Assembly: GCA_910584865.1 (NCBI GenBank)
Contig: CAJUCE010000017.1
Location: 41,556 to 105,555, forward strand
Direction: 5' to 3'
From: an uncultured Acetatifactor sp.
GTDB taxonomy: Bacteria; Bacillota; Clostridia; Lachnospirales; Lachnospiraceae
DNA length: 64,000 nt
A program made the position numbers and the translations under genes. Position 1 is the stretch's first letter. Each line of letters opens with the position of its first letter. Under the pieces are notes generated by a model. The model did not search any database. It saw only the letters and a list, made by a program, of their open reading frames with translations, and was not told the DNA's origin. This document shows, in pieces, positions 27,176 through 36,318 of the stretch.

Positions 27176-28507
27176 TTACAGCCGGAAAGCCCGGCTCTTT
27201 TCCAGCCGTTCTTTCATGAGGCCCTCAGCGCCTTCCTCCGTAGGCAGGTAATATCTTCTGTCCTTGAGGCTTTCCGGCAGGCAGGTCATCCGCGCCATTT
27301 TTTCCGCTGTGTCATGGGCATAGACATAGCCTTCCCCGTAGTGCAGCTCGTCCGTCAGCTGTGTGGGCGCGTTGCGGATGACAAGGGGCACCGGTTCCGA
27401 GAGCCGGGTCAGCGCGTCGGCTTTTGCCGTCTCATAGGCGCGGTAAAGCGCGTTGGAACGGGGAGCAAGGCAGAGATAGACTACAGCCTGGGTCAGGCTC
27501 AGATTGCATTCCGGCATACCGATATCATGACAGGCGTGGTAAGCGGCCACGGCGGTCTGGAGAGCCTGGTTGTCGGCAAGGCCGATGTCTTCGCTGGCGA
27601 AGCGGATCAGCCTTCTGGCAATAAACAGGGGATCTTCCCCGGATTCCAGCATCCGGGCCAGCCAGTATACGGCGGCATCCGGATCCGAATTGCGCATGGA
27701 TTTATGAAGGGCGGAGATCAGGTTGTAGTGTTCCTCGCCTTTTTTGTCGTACAGCAATGTCTTTTTGCCCAGGCATTGTTCCAGGGTTTCCCGGCTGACG
27801 GTGATGGAGCCGTCAGGGCAGATTTCTCCGTTCAGGACAGCCATTTCCAGGGTGTTCAGCGCCATGCGGGCATCGCCGTTTGCAAAGGCGGCGATGACGG
27901 AAAGGGTATTTTCCTCCATGCGGACGGTGGTGTTGCCGAAGCCCCGTTTGTCGGTCATTGCCCGGCGCAGCATTTGGGTCAGGTCCTCTTTCGTCAGTTC
28001 TTTCAGCACGAACACTTTACAGCGGGACAGAAGAGCGGCGTTGATCTCAAAGGAAGGATTCTCTGTGGTGGCTCCGATGAGGGTGATGCTGCCCCGCTCC
28101 ACATAGGGGAGAAATGCGTCCTGCTGGGCCTTGTTGAAGCGGTGGATCTCGTCTACAAACACAAGGGTGCGGATGCCGTAGGCGCGGTTTTCTTCGGCTT
28201 GTTTCATGATTTCCCGGATTTCCTTAATGCCGCTGGTGACGGCGCTGAAGTTCACAAAATCGGATTTTGTCATTCCGGCGATGATGCGGGCCAGGGTGGT
28301 CTTGCCTACGCCGGGAGGTCCCCAGAAGATCATGGAGCAGACCTGATCCTTCTCCAGCATTTGCCGAAGGATCCGGCCGTTTCCGCAAAGGTGTGTCTGC
28401 CCTACATAGTCTGCCAGGGACTGGGGGCGCATACGGTCAGCCAGAGGCGCCGTGGCCGGAGAGAGGGAGTATTCGTTTGAAGAGTCGAAAAGGGATAATT
28501 GCTGCAA
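27176..28507 (-). CDS. rarA: Replication-associated recombination protein A (AAA ATPase)
   Basis: A 443-residue AAA+ ATPase of the RarA/MgsA/WRNIP1 family: LADYVGQTHL near 30, Walker A WGPPGVGKTTLARII near 60, Walker B LVFVDEIHRFNKAQQDAFLP near 112, sensor IGATTENPSF near 140, and the family C-terminal tetramerisation domain. It acts at stalled replication forks. The start is TTG at 28507 (MQQLSLFD) with AGGAGG at 28515-28520. It sits antisense between addB and addA. Confidence 0.93.
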   Translation of the reverse strand: MQQLSLFDSSNEYSLSPATAPLADRMRPQSLADYVGQTHLCGNGRILRQMLEKDQVCSMIFWGPPGVGKTTLARIIAGMTKSDFVNFSAVTSGIKEIREIMKQAEENRAYGIRTLVFVDEIHRFNKAQQDAFLPYVERGSITLIGATTENPSFEINAALLSRCKVFVLKELTKEDLTQMLRRAMTDKRGFGNTTVRMEENTLSVIAAFANGDARMALNTLEMAVLNGEICPDGSITVSRETLEQCLGKKTLLYDKKGEEHYNLISALHKSMRNSDPDAAVYWLARMLESGEDPLFIARRLIRFASEDIGLADNQALQTAVAAYHACHDIGMPECNLSLTQAVVYLCLAPRSNALYRAYETAKADALTRLSEPVPLVIRNAPTQLTDELHYGEGYVYAHDTAEKMARMTCLPESLKDRRYYLPTEEGAEGLMKERLEKSRAFRL

Positions 28508-28732
28508 TTGAACTTCCTCCTGTCATTTTGTCGTTTTTGGATTCCCGGGGGATTACCGATTCCGGTTTTATGTGTCTATCATAGCGGAAACGGGCTTTTT
28601 GCGCAAGGGTTTGTTTTTTGAAACGAGGATATGGAAAACGAAATTTCGGATTTCGAATTTTAAAGCAAGATGTGTGCAGGTTTTCACAGGTTGTATTAGA
28701 TGGAGAAGTATTCAGAGAAGGGGTAGGGAGCT

Positions 28733-31700
28733 ATGGCAGTTACATTTACTTCGCAGCAGCAAAGGGCCATCGATTTACATGGCTGTAATATTCTGGTTTC
28801 GGCGGCGGCAGGCAGCGGAAAAACCGCCGTGTTGGTGGAGCGCATTACGAAAATGGTATGCGACGAGAGAAATCCCGTGGATATTGACCGTCTGCTCATC
28901 GTGACTTTTACCAATGCGGCGGCGGCGGAGATGCGGGAGCGGATTGGGGCGGGAATTGCAAGGCGGCTGTCAGAGTGTCCGGAGTCCGAGCATATTCAGC
29001 GGCAGGCTACCTTGCTGCACAATGCCCAGATTACTACCATTGACAGTTTCTGTCTCTTTCTGCTGCGGAACCATTTTAACGAAATCGGCCTGGATCCGGC
29101 ATTCCGAATTGCCGATGAGGGCGAAATCAAACTGATGCAGCAGGAGGTTCTGGGGGAGTTGCTGGAGGAATCCTATGCATCCGAAAGTCAGGCGTTCCGT
29201 TATTGCGTGGAGTTTTTCTGTCCGGGGGGTAAGGAGAGCGTGCTGGAGCAGTATATTTTGAAGCTGTCTCGATATGCCGCCAGTTTTCCCTTTCCGGAAC
29301 AGTGGCTGGAGGCGCGGAAGGAGGATTACGGCCCGGGCTCGGTGCAGGAGCTGTGCGCCAGTTCCTATGCGGAGTGGCTGTATTCCTATCTGCAGCGTAT
29401 GGTGGGAGGATGTGCGGAAAAGTTGCGCCGGGTGCGCCGGCTGTGCGAGCTGCCGGATGGTCCTTATATGTACGGAGAGCTGGTGGACGGGGAGCTGGAG
29501 CAGCTGGAGAGACTGCTCGCCTGTGGTTCCCTGGAAGAATATGCAATTAAGCTGCCCGCCGTGACCTTTGGGAGGCTGCCGTCGAAGAAGGATGACAGTG
29601 TGGATCCACAGAAGCGGGAACTGGCAAAGGACATGCGCGGAGAGGTGAAAGAAAGCCTGAAGTCCCTGGAGGAGCGTTTTTTTGCAACGACTCTGGAACT
29701 GGCAGCCAGACAGAGCGGGGCATGCCGTGAGCCGGTGACCACATTAATTGACCTGGTTTTGGATTTTGACAGGAGAATGCGGGAAAAAAAGCAGGAAAAG
29801 AAGGTGATAGACTTTTCGGATATGGAGCACTGTGCACTGGACATTCTGCTGGACATTCAGGGAGAGAAAATTGGGCCAAGCAGAGTTGCACTGGAGTACA
29901 GGCAATATTTTGACGAAATACTGATAGACGAATACCAGGACAGCAATCTGGTGCAGGAATACCTGCTGAGAGCGGTCTCCGGGGAGGAAGAGGGCCGTTA
30001 TAACCGATTTATGGTGGGGGATGTGAAGCAGAGTATCTATAAATTCCGTCTGGCCAGGCCGGAACTTTTTCTGGAAAAATACGGGACTTATGGGGCGGAT
30101 TGTTTGGAGGAGAGCGGAAGAGAAAACCAGGGCGGCGGGGAAGCACAGGGCGGTCGGGCGGATGCCGTAAAGGGGAGCGGAAAAGGCGGCGGGGACAGTC
30201 GGGAGAAGGAGGGCAAGGGGAACGAAGGCGGGGAGAAAAATTGCCGGCGCATTGATCTTGCCAGGAATTTCCGCAGCAGAGTGCAGGTAGTGGACACCGT
30301 GAATGATGTGTTTGGCAGGATGATGAGTGCGGAAGTGGGCGGCATTGTCTATGATCACGCCGCGGCGCTGTATCCTGGCGCGGTTTATCCGGAGAACGGG
30401 GATTGTGTCAGTGAGCTTTTGCTGGTGGAGAAGCCGGGTAAAGCGGAGGAGAGCAGCGCAAAGCAGGCGGAGGCCATGGTCATTGCCGGGAAAATCAAGG
30501 CATTGAGGGAGCATTTCCTTGTGACGGACAAAAGCACAGGGGAGTTGAGACAGGCCAGATACAATGATATGGTAATATTACTGCGCACCAACAGCGGTTG
30601 GGACGAGGAGTTCAAGGAAGTGCTGGAGCAGGAGGGAATCCCGGTATACATAACCGCCAGGACCGGGTATTTTGCGGCTGCGGAGGTACAGGAGCTGCTG
30701 CAGTTTCTGCGTGTATTGGATAATCCCAGCCAGGATATTCCGTTATTCGGTGTGATGAAATCTGTCTTCGGCGGCTTTTCGGAGGAAGAGATTTCCTGGA
30801 TTCGTGCTTTTGCCGGGAAGGGCAGCCTGTATGAGGCGTTGAAGCAATATATAGAAGGAGGAGAGGAGCATGTTGATCGAGAGCCGGATTCGGCGGAGAA
30901 AGAAGCCGGATTCCCCGGGGATGAGGAGGAATTGAGGCAAAAGGCTGCGGTCTTCCTTCAGATGATTGCCGGGTACAGAGAATGTGTTGTGTATCTGCCT
31001 GTCCGGGAGCTTTTGACCAAAGTGATTTATGACTTCGGTTATCTGGATTATGTGACGGCCTTACCTACAGGGAGCAGGAAGCGGGCCAATGTGGAGATGC
31101 TGCTGGCCAGGGCTTCAGATTTCGAGAAGACCAGTTATTTTGGATTGTTTCATTTTATCCGTTATATAGAACAGCTGGAAAAGTACGACGTGGATTACGG
31201 CGGAGCGGAGCAGGTGGATGAAAATGCCGACGTGGTGCGGATTATGAGTATCCATAAGAGCAAGGGGCTGGAATTTCCGATTACCTTTGTGGCGGGTATG
31301 GGAAAACGGTTCAATATGCAGGATGTAAATCAGCCGCTGATCCTGGACATGGATTTGGGTTTGGGCACTGATTATGTGGATCCGGACAGACGGATTCGCA
31401 ATAAGACATTGCGGCGGATGGCTCTGGCCGGGAAACTGCGGGAGGAAAGTCTGTCGGAAGAACTGCGGCTGCTCTATGTGGCAATGACCCGTGCCAGAGA
31501 AAAACTGATTATGACAGGTGTGGCGGAAGAGGCGGGAAAAAGGTGGGAGCGCCAGAAGGTTTTCAGGGGAGAGCGCCTGTCCTATCTGGACTTTATGGAG
31601 GCGGGCAGCTTCCTGGATTTTCTGCTGCCGGTTTTGCCTGATACCTGTGCGGAGGTGTCCGTGATGGAGGAGACGGATACCGCTGCAGGAAAGATGACAG

Positions 31701-32482
31701 AGCAGCTGCAGCTGTCCGGCAGATGGGAAGCCCTGATGCAGTCTTTGGAACAGGAGGGGACAGAGCGGGAAGAGCGCCTGCAAAAGTGCATAAACGCGGT
31801 CTATCCTTATGCCGTACTTGCGGATCTATACACCAAGACGACTGTGTCGGAGTTAAAGATTGCCGCCATGGCGGATCGGGACGAGGCGGCATACCATACT
31901 TTTGAGGAGAAAGAGATTCAGCCATATATTCCGAACTTTCGCAGGGGGGAGGAGAAGGTCAGCGGGGCTGTACGGGGAAATGCCTACCATAAGGTGATGG
32001 AACTTCTGGATTTTGACGCAGTGATGGGAGAGGACGGCATGCCTGCGGAGCGCCTGCATGCGTTCCTGCAGAAGGAGGTAGCGGAAAAGCGGCTGACGGA
32101 AGGTTATTTCGAAGCGGTAAGTGAAAGGAAAATCAACCGTTTTCTGCAGACGCCGCTGGCGGAGAGGATGCGGCGGGCCGGACAAATGGGCAGGCTCTAT
32201 CGGGAACAGCCCTTTGTTCTGGGAATCAATGCCCGCAGATTGAAAAGCGGATTTCCGGCGGAGGAGACCGTTTTGATCCAGGGAATTATCGATGTGTTCT
32301 TTGAGGAGGAAGACGGGTTGGTTTTGCTGGATTACAAGACGGATTCCGTTTCTTCCATGTCTCAGCTTTGGAATCGCTATGAGACCCAGCTGGATTATTA
32401 TCAGGAGGCAGTGGAGAAGATCTATGGAAAGCCTGTGAAGGAGCGGGTGCTGTATTCCTTCCATCTGGAGAAATATGAATAG
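28733..32482 (+). CDS. addA: ATP-dependent helicase/nuclease subunit A
   Basis: A 1249-residue UvrD-like helicase with a RecB-type nuclease domain: TSQQQRAID, Walker A SAAAGSGKTAVLVERI at about 24-39, LIVTFTNAAAAEMRERI, LIDEYQDSN near 402, SIHKSKGLEFPITFV near 840, LLYVAMTRAREKL near 915, and C-terminal LLDYKTDSV near 1200. It is the motor and second nuclease of AddAB. Residues ~450-505 are a Gly/Glu/Lys-rich low-complexity insert between helicase motifs. A GGGAG lies very close to the ATG. Confidence 0.94.
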   Translation: MAVTFTSQQQRAIDLHGCNILVSAAAGSGKTAVLVERITKMVCDERNPVDIDRLLIVTFTNAAAAEMRERIGAGIARRLSECPESEHIQRQATLLHNAQITTIDSFCLFLLRNHFNEIGLDPAFRIADEGEIKLMQQEVLGELLEESYASESQAFRYCVEFFCPGGKESVLEQYILKLSRYAASFPFPEQWLEARKEDYGPGSVQELCASSYAEWLYSYLQRMVGGCAEKLRRVRRLCELPDGPYMYGELVDGELEQLERLLACGSLEEYAIKLPAVTFGRLPSKKDDSVDPQKRELAKDMRGEVKESLKSLEERFFATTLELAARQSGACREPVTTLIDLVLDFDRRMREKKQEKKVIDFSDMEHCALDILLDIQGEKIGPSRVALEYRQYFDEILIDEYQDSNLVQEYLLRAVSGEEEGRYNRFMVGDVKQSIYKFRLARPELFLEKYGTYGADCLEESGRENQGGGEAQGGRADAVKGSGKGGGDSREKEGKGNEGGEKNCRRIDLARNFRSRVQVVDTVNDVFGRMMSAEVGGIVYDHAAALYPGAVYPENGDCVSELLLVEKPGKAEESSAKQAEAMVIAGKIKALREHFLVTDKSTGELRQARYNDMVILLRTNSGWDEEFKEVLEQEGIPVYITARTGYFAAAEVQELLQFLRVLDNPSQDIPLFGVMKSVFGGFSEEEISWIRAFAGKGSLYEALKQYIEGGEEHVDREPDSAEKEAGFPGDEEELRQKAAVFLQMIAGYRECVVYLPVRELLTKVIYDFGYLDYVTALPTGSRKRANVEMLLARASDFEKTSYFGLFHFIRYIEQLEKYDVDYGGAEQVDENADVVRIMSIHKSKGLEFPITFVAGMGKRFNMQDVNQPLILDMDLGLGTDYVDPDRRIRNKTLRRMALAGKLREESLSEELRLLYVAMTRAREKLIMTGVAEEAGKRWERQKVFRGERLSYLDFMEAGSFLDFLLPVLPDTCAEVSVMEETDTAAGKMTEQLQLSGRWEALMQSLEQEGTEREERLQKCINAVYPYAVLADLYTKTTVSELKIAAMADRDEAAYHTFEEKEIQPYIPNFRRGEEKVSGAVRGNAYHKVMELLDFDAVMGEDGMPAERLHAFLQKEVAEKRLTEGYFEAVSERKINRFLQTPLAERMRRAGQMGRLYREQPFVLGINARRLKSGFPAEETVLIQGIIDVFFEEEDGLVLLDYKTDSVSSMSQLWNRYETQLDYYQEAVEKIYGKPVKERVLYSFHLEKYE

Positions 32483-32512
32483 GCAGCTTTCAGAGAAAAG
32501 AAGAGAAGCGGC

Positions 32513-32547
32513 GGGCTGCCGTTAAAGGGATCTGTATACGGCAGCCC
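32513..32547 (+). terminator. Probable terminator between addA and asnB
   Basis: GGGCTGCCGT pairs with ACGGCAGCCC (10 bp) over a 15-base loop. There is no strong T run, so terminator function is moderate. It lies between converging genes. Confidence 0.5.
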
Positions 32548-32585
32548 TGGATTGTGTTTACCGGCTGGCACATCGGATATGGGCA

Positions 32586-34514
32586 TTATGTCTGTGAGCC
32601 TGGTTCTTTGCTGCTTTCTCCTGCAGAAGCGCAATCTTCCGGAAAATAGATTTCATACCATACCAGAAACGCATATACTGCCCAGAGTTTTCTGTTGGTA
32701 TTGCCCCGCCCGCAGCCTCTGCCAGCCATCAGCTCATCGAGGGCATCCTGATGAAAGAATTTCTGTGCAGCAGGAGAGCGGAAGGCTTTGCTGATGATTT
32801 CCGTTCCTGTTTCCGAAGTCAGGAAATGGCCCAGAGGGACAGGAAAGCCCAGTTTACGGCGCTGGGAGCTGGCATTGGGCAAATGGCGTGCAGCTACCTG
32901 GCGGAACAGATATTTTGACACCTGCTTTTTCTGCTTGTATTTTGCGGGCAGGAAGCGGGCAACTTCAAATACTTCCCTGTCCAGGTAGGGTACCCTCAGC
33001 TCCAGCGAATGAGCCATACTCATGCGGTCCGCTTTCTGGAGGATATCTCCCGGAAGCCAGTGGAGCAAATCTATGTACTGCATACGGCTGGCATCGTCCA
33101 GTTCTTTCGCATCCTCGTAATCTGCCGCCAGAAGCGCCTGAGGGGAAAGGGCTTTTGTGGCAGGTTTCAGCAGCCGTTTTCTTTCCTTTACAGTGAAAAG
33201 ATTGGCATTTCCGATGAAACGTTCTTCCACAGGCATGCTGCCCCGTATCAGGAAACTGCGGCCCCGCATTTTCGGAAGACGGGAGGCCAGTCCGGCCAGG
33301 CCCCGGCGCAGAGGAGAAGGAATCTTTTGATAGAGGTGCAGTGCGTTGGGTTCGCAGTAGATACAGTACCCGCCGAAGAGCTCATCTGCACCTTCCCCGG
33401 AGACCACCACCTTTACTTGCCGGGAGGCTTCCCGGGAGACGAAGTAGAGGGCCACCGCAGAAGGGTCTCCGGAGGGCTCGTCCATATGATATAGCACCTC
33501 CGGGACAGCATCCCAGAATTCTCTCTCGGAGATCTGCCTGCCTTTATGAGCAAGCCCCAGCTCGTCGGCCAGTTCCTTTGCCAGGGGCATTTCATTGTAA
33601 CGTGTCTGTCCTTTGCCGAATCCTACGGTGAATGTCTTGCTGCCGGAGAATTCGGCCGCAACCAGGCTGGAATCCACGCCGCCGGAGAGAAAGGCGCCTA
33701 CTTCCACATCGGCTGTCATATGAGTTTTTATGGAATTTTCTATGGCCTCATCCAGCAGGGTGATCCAGTTTTCGGCCTCTTCTTTGCTATTTTTGACAGA
33801 GCACTCCGGATACAGCTCGGGTACAAAGTATTGCTCTGTCCGGACGGAGTCATTCTTTTTATCGTATGTCAGAAAGTGTCCCGGCCGCAGCTGCAGGATT
33901 CCCTGAAAGAAGCTTTTTTCCAGAGCGGAGTACTGGAAGGAAAGATATTGCTCCAGGGCTTCCGGGTTGAGCTTCTTTTTATAAGAAGGATGAGGCAGGA
34001 TCCCCTTGATCTCCGAGGCGAAGATGAAATGCCCCTCTGCCGGCGCATAATAAAAGGGTTTAATGCCGAAGGGATCCCGGGCCGCGTAGAGCCGTTCCTT
34101 TTTTTCATCCCAGATGGCAAATGCAAACATGCCGCGCAGATGCGTCGGAAGCTGCTGTCCCCATTCCTCATATCCATGGAGCAGAACCTCCGAGTCTCCC
34201 AGGGTGGAGAAATGATGGCCGGCCTGAATCAGTTCTCGGCGAAGCTCCCGGTAATTGTAGATTTCTCCGTTAAATACCAACACCAGATCCCCGGTCTCAT
34301 TTAGCATGGGCTGCATGCTTCCTTCCAGGTCAATGATACTCAGACGCCGGAAACCCAGAGCCGCATGTTCGGACATCCAGCTTTTTCCCTGATCCGGACC
34401 ACGGTGTATAATGGCAGCCATCATCCTCTCCAGGATATGTTCCCGGGAGACGGGGGGGTTGATCATTTCACTGTTTTTTGTGTTTGGCTCTATAAATCCG
34501 CATATTCCGCACAT
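32586..34514 (-). CDS. asnB: Asparagine synthetase, glutamine-hydrolysing
   Basis: About 642 residues. The class II glutaminase domain begins with the catalytic Cys2 (MCGICGF), followed by HRGPDQG, FNGEIYNYRELR and the synthetase PP-loop SGGVDSSLVA near 260. It makes asparagine from aspartate, ATP and glutamine. ATG 34514 is preferred over the in-frame TTG 34520 because removal of Met exposes the catalytic Cys, and AGGAG is seven bases upstream. It is longer and closer to AsnB/AsnO than to the short AsnA. asnS lies elsewhere in the window. Confidence 0.93.
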   Translation of the reverse strand: MCGICGFIEPNTKNSEMINPPVSREHILERMMAAIIHRGPDQGKSWMSEHAALGFRRLSIIDLEGSMQPMLNETGDLVLVFNGEIYNYRELRRELIQAGHHFSTLGDSEVLLHGYEEWGQQLPTHLRGMFAFAIWDEKKERLYAARDPFGIKPFYYAPAEGHFIFASEIKGILPHPSYKKKLNPEALEQYLSFQYSALEKSFFQGILQLRPGHFLTYDKKNDSVRTEQYFVPELYPECSVKNSKEEAENWITLLDEAIENSIKTHMTADVEVGAFLSGGVDSSLVAAEFSGSKTFTVGFGKGQTRYNEMPLAKELADELGLAHKGRQISEREFWDAVPEVLYHMDEPSGDPSAVALYFVSREASRQVKVVVSGEGADELFGGYCIYCEPNALHLYQKIPSPLRRGLAGLASRLPKMRGRSFLIRGSMPVEERFIGNANLFTVKERKRLLKPATKALSPQALLAADYEDAKELDDASRMQYIDLLHWLPGDILQKADRMSMAHSLELRVPYLDREVFEVARFLPAKYKQKKQVSKYLFRQVAARHLPNASSQRRKLGFPVPLGHFLTSETGTEIISKAFRSPAAQKFFHQDALDELMAGRGCGRGNTNRKLWAVYAFLVWYEIYFPEDCASAGESSKEPGSQT

Positions 34515-34651
34515 AAGCAAACTCCTTTGTATGATATTTCATGTTTAGAAATTTATTTCGTTTCATGAAAATCAGTTTACAGGAGGCTTATTTCTTATGC
34601 GTAGCAATCTTGTAACGAAAATGTATCCGTTTGTAAAAATATTACAGACGA

Positions 34652-36175
34652 CTACAGCTCCAATATAATGCATTTCCTGTGGGAAAGGTTCCCGCTTTCG
34701 TAGGTTTCCAGGAGAATCCGTCTGGTTTTGCTGTCATACTCCATTCCCAGGAAATTCTGCACATTTTTGTACAGCAGCTGTCCCTGTGTGCCTCCGGCCG
34801 GATAAAGATACAGATCGGCGGATAGAATATCCCAGTAATTCTGAATAAAAAGCGGATGAGAGGTACCTGTGTTCGCATACTTTGCGTTCACATAATTGCC
34901 GGTGTTTGCCGCAGCGTTTTCCCGGGATTCGGGGGGGTCATCTACATAGTCATTGCCGGCAATCCCCACCTCCTGAACGAGCAGCACCAGAATGTCTCCG
35001 GTGTCCAGAGGCAGGAAATCCCAGACGAGATCGGAAAAGATCAAGGGTTCTTCCGTAGGAGCTCCGGACTGGTCCGGCTTAACATGCACAAGCTGAAAGA
35101 GATTTCCCATATAATAAAAATCGGTTTCCGCGTTGGCCTGTTTATATTGTAAATACGATATTCCGTCATAATTGAACAGATAACTGCTCAAATAGGCAAT
35201 AGAAGTAGAATCAGGATATTCTTTGTTCTGTGTTTCGGTAGAGAGGCCTTTATCTGCATCCGATGGCGGTTTATACTGCATTTCAAAAGAAAGAAGATTT
35301 TTATCTTTCTCCCGATAGAAGATCAGCAGACCGGGATTTTCGGATGTATCGTAGAGCGCGGCTGTCCATGGCTGTTCGGAGTTCATGTCCGAACGGGCAA
35401 ACAGCGTCTGGTCCGGAGGATAGAGCCGGCTGTAGAGACGGCCGGAGGCGGAGCTGATTTTGGAATCTCTGCGCAGCTCCAGATATTGATCCTCAGTGAC
35501 GAATTCGGTTTTCCGGCAGTCATATATGGGAACCAGAAAATCGTCGCCGGTGGAGGACCCCAGGGTATCAAAGGTTACCCAGTGCCCGGTGGGGGAAAAG
35601 GAGCCTATCATGGGCCTGTTTTGCTCCGGCGCTCCTTGGTAGAGGAGCCAGGGCTGGTCTGAGCCCAGGGTCTGCAGCCAGACCATGCGGGAATCCCAGA
35701 GGGCAGACTGGAGATAGACCAGAAGCTGCTTTCCGTCAGGAGAGGGCAGAAGAGAATCAATGCATAATTCGCTCAGGTTCTGGTCTTTGGATGGATTATT
35801 CCATTCGTCCCAAAAGGAGGGAAATTCTCCCAGGGTATCATAGAAACCGTATCTGTAGTCGATTTGACGGTGGACGAACGGTCCCTTATCCTGTTTTTCA
35901 TCCAGGGCGGTAATGCGGATTTCGTTTTCGCTGCAATCCTTCAGATAAGCACTTTTTAACAGCAGCTCGCTGGTTTCATAGGAGTAGGTGTATATTTTTT
36001 TGACCGTAAAGTCTCTGGCGGGATCGGCGCCTTCCGACTCTTCTTCCGAGGACTGGGCCATCGGCAGCAGCATGGTTTTCTCTTCCGGGGTACAGCCTGT
36101 AAAAGATATGGCAGACGCCAGAAGGATTGCGGCACAGAATATATGTTTTTTTCGAAAATGATTTGAAACTGTCAT
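34652..36175 (-). CDS. Lipoprotein of unknown function linked to a two-component system
   Basis: A 507-residue protein. It has a basic N-terminus, a hydrophobic helix and a lipobox ISFTGC (Cys about residue 27), so it is probably membrane-anchored outside the cell. The body shows beta-propeller-like patterns, such as LLPSPDGKQLLVYL and SFSPTGHWVTFDT, reminiscent of TolB/WD-like repeats. I recognise no enzyme motif. It is 143 bp downstream of the sensor kinase on the same strand and is probably its sensory partner or target. Confidence 0.7.
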   Translation of the reverse strand: MTVSNHFRKKHIFCAAILLASAISFTGCTPEEKTMLLPMAQSSEEESEGADPARDFTVKKIYTYSYETSELLLKSAYLKDCSENEIRITALDEKQDKGPFVHRQIDYRYGFYDTLGEFPSFWDEWNNPSKDQNLSELCIDSLLPSPDGKQLLVYLQSALWDSRMVWLQTLGSDQPWLLYQGAPEQNRPMIGSFSPTGHWVTFDTLGSSTGDDFLVPIYDCRKTEFVTEDQYLELRRDSKISSASGRLYSRLYPPDQTLFARSDMNSEQPWTAALYDTSENPGLLIFYREKDKNLLSFEMQYKPPSDADKGLSTETQNKEYPDSTSIAYLSSYLFNYDGISYLQYKQANAETDFYYMGNLFQLVHVKPDQSGAPTEEPLIFSDLVWDFLPLDTGDILVLLVQEVGIAGNDYVDDPPESRENAAANTGNYVNAKYANTGTSHPLFIQNYWDILSADLYLYPAGGTQGQLLYKNVQNFLGMEYDSKTRRILLETYESGNLSHRKCIILEL

Positions 36176-36235
36176 AGGGGTTCTTTCCGTTTCTGCATTT
36201 GATAAAATATTGTTGCGGTTTGGGCACGGCTGTCA

Positions 36236-36259
36236 AAGCAAACCTTCGCTTTGCTTGGG
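36236..36259. repeat. Hairpin between the kinase and the lipoprotein gene
   Basis: AAGCAAA and TTTGCTT form a 7-bp stem around CCTTCGC. It lies in the 143-bp gap and may adjust lipoprotein expression. Confidence 0.4.
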
Positions 36260-36318
36260 ATTTCGTGCAGGAGAGCTTATTCGGACTGTGCGGTTTCCGC
36301 AGGCAAGTTACAGGATCT

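Noticed and set aside
26987..28480. 497-codon + strand open frame opposite rarA
   Set aside because: It is the antisense shadow of rarA, whose AAA motifs are clear on the minus strand.
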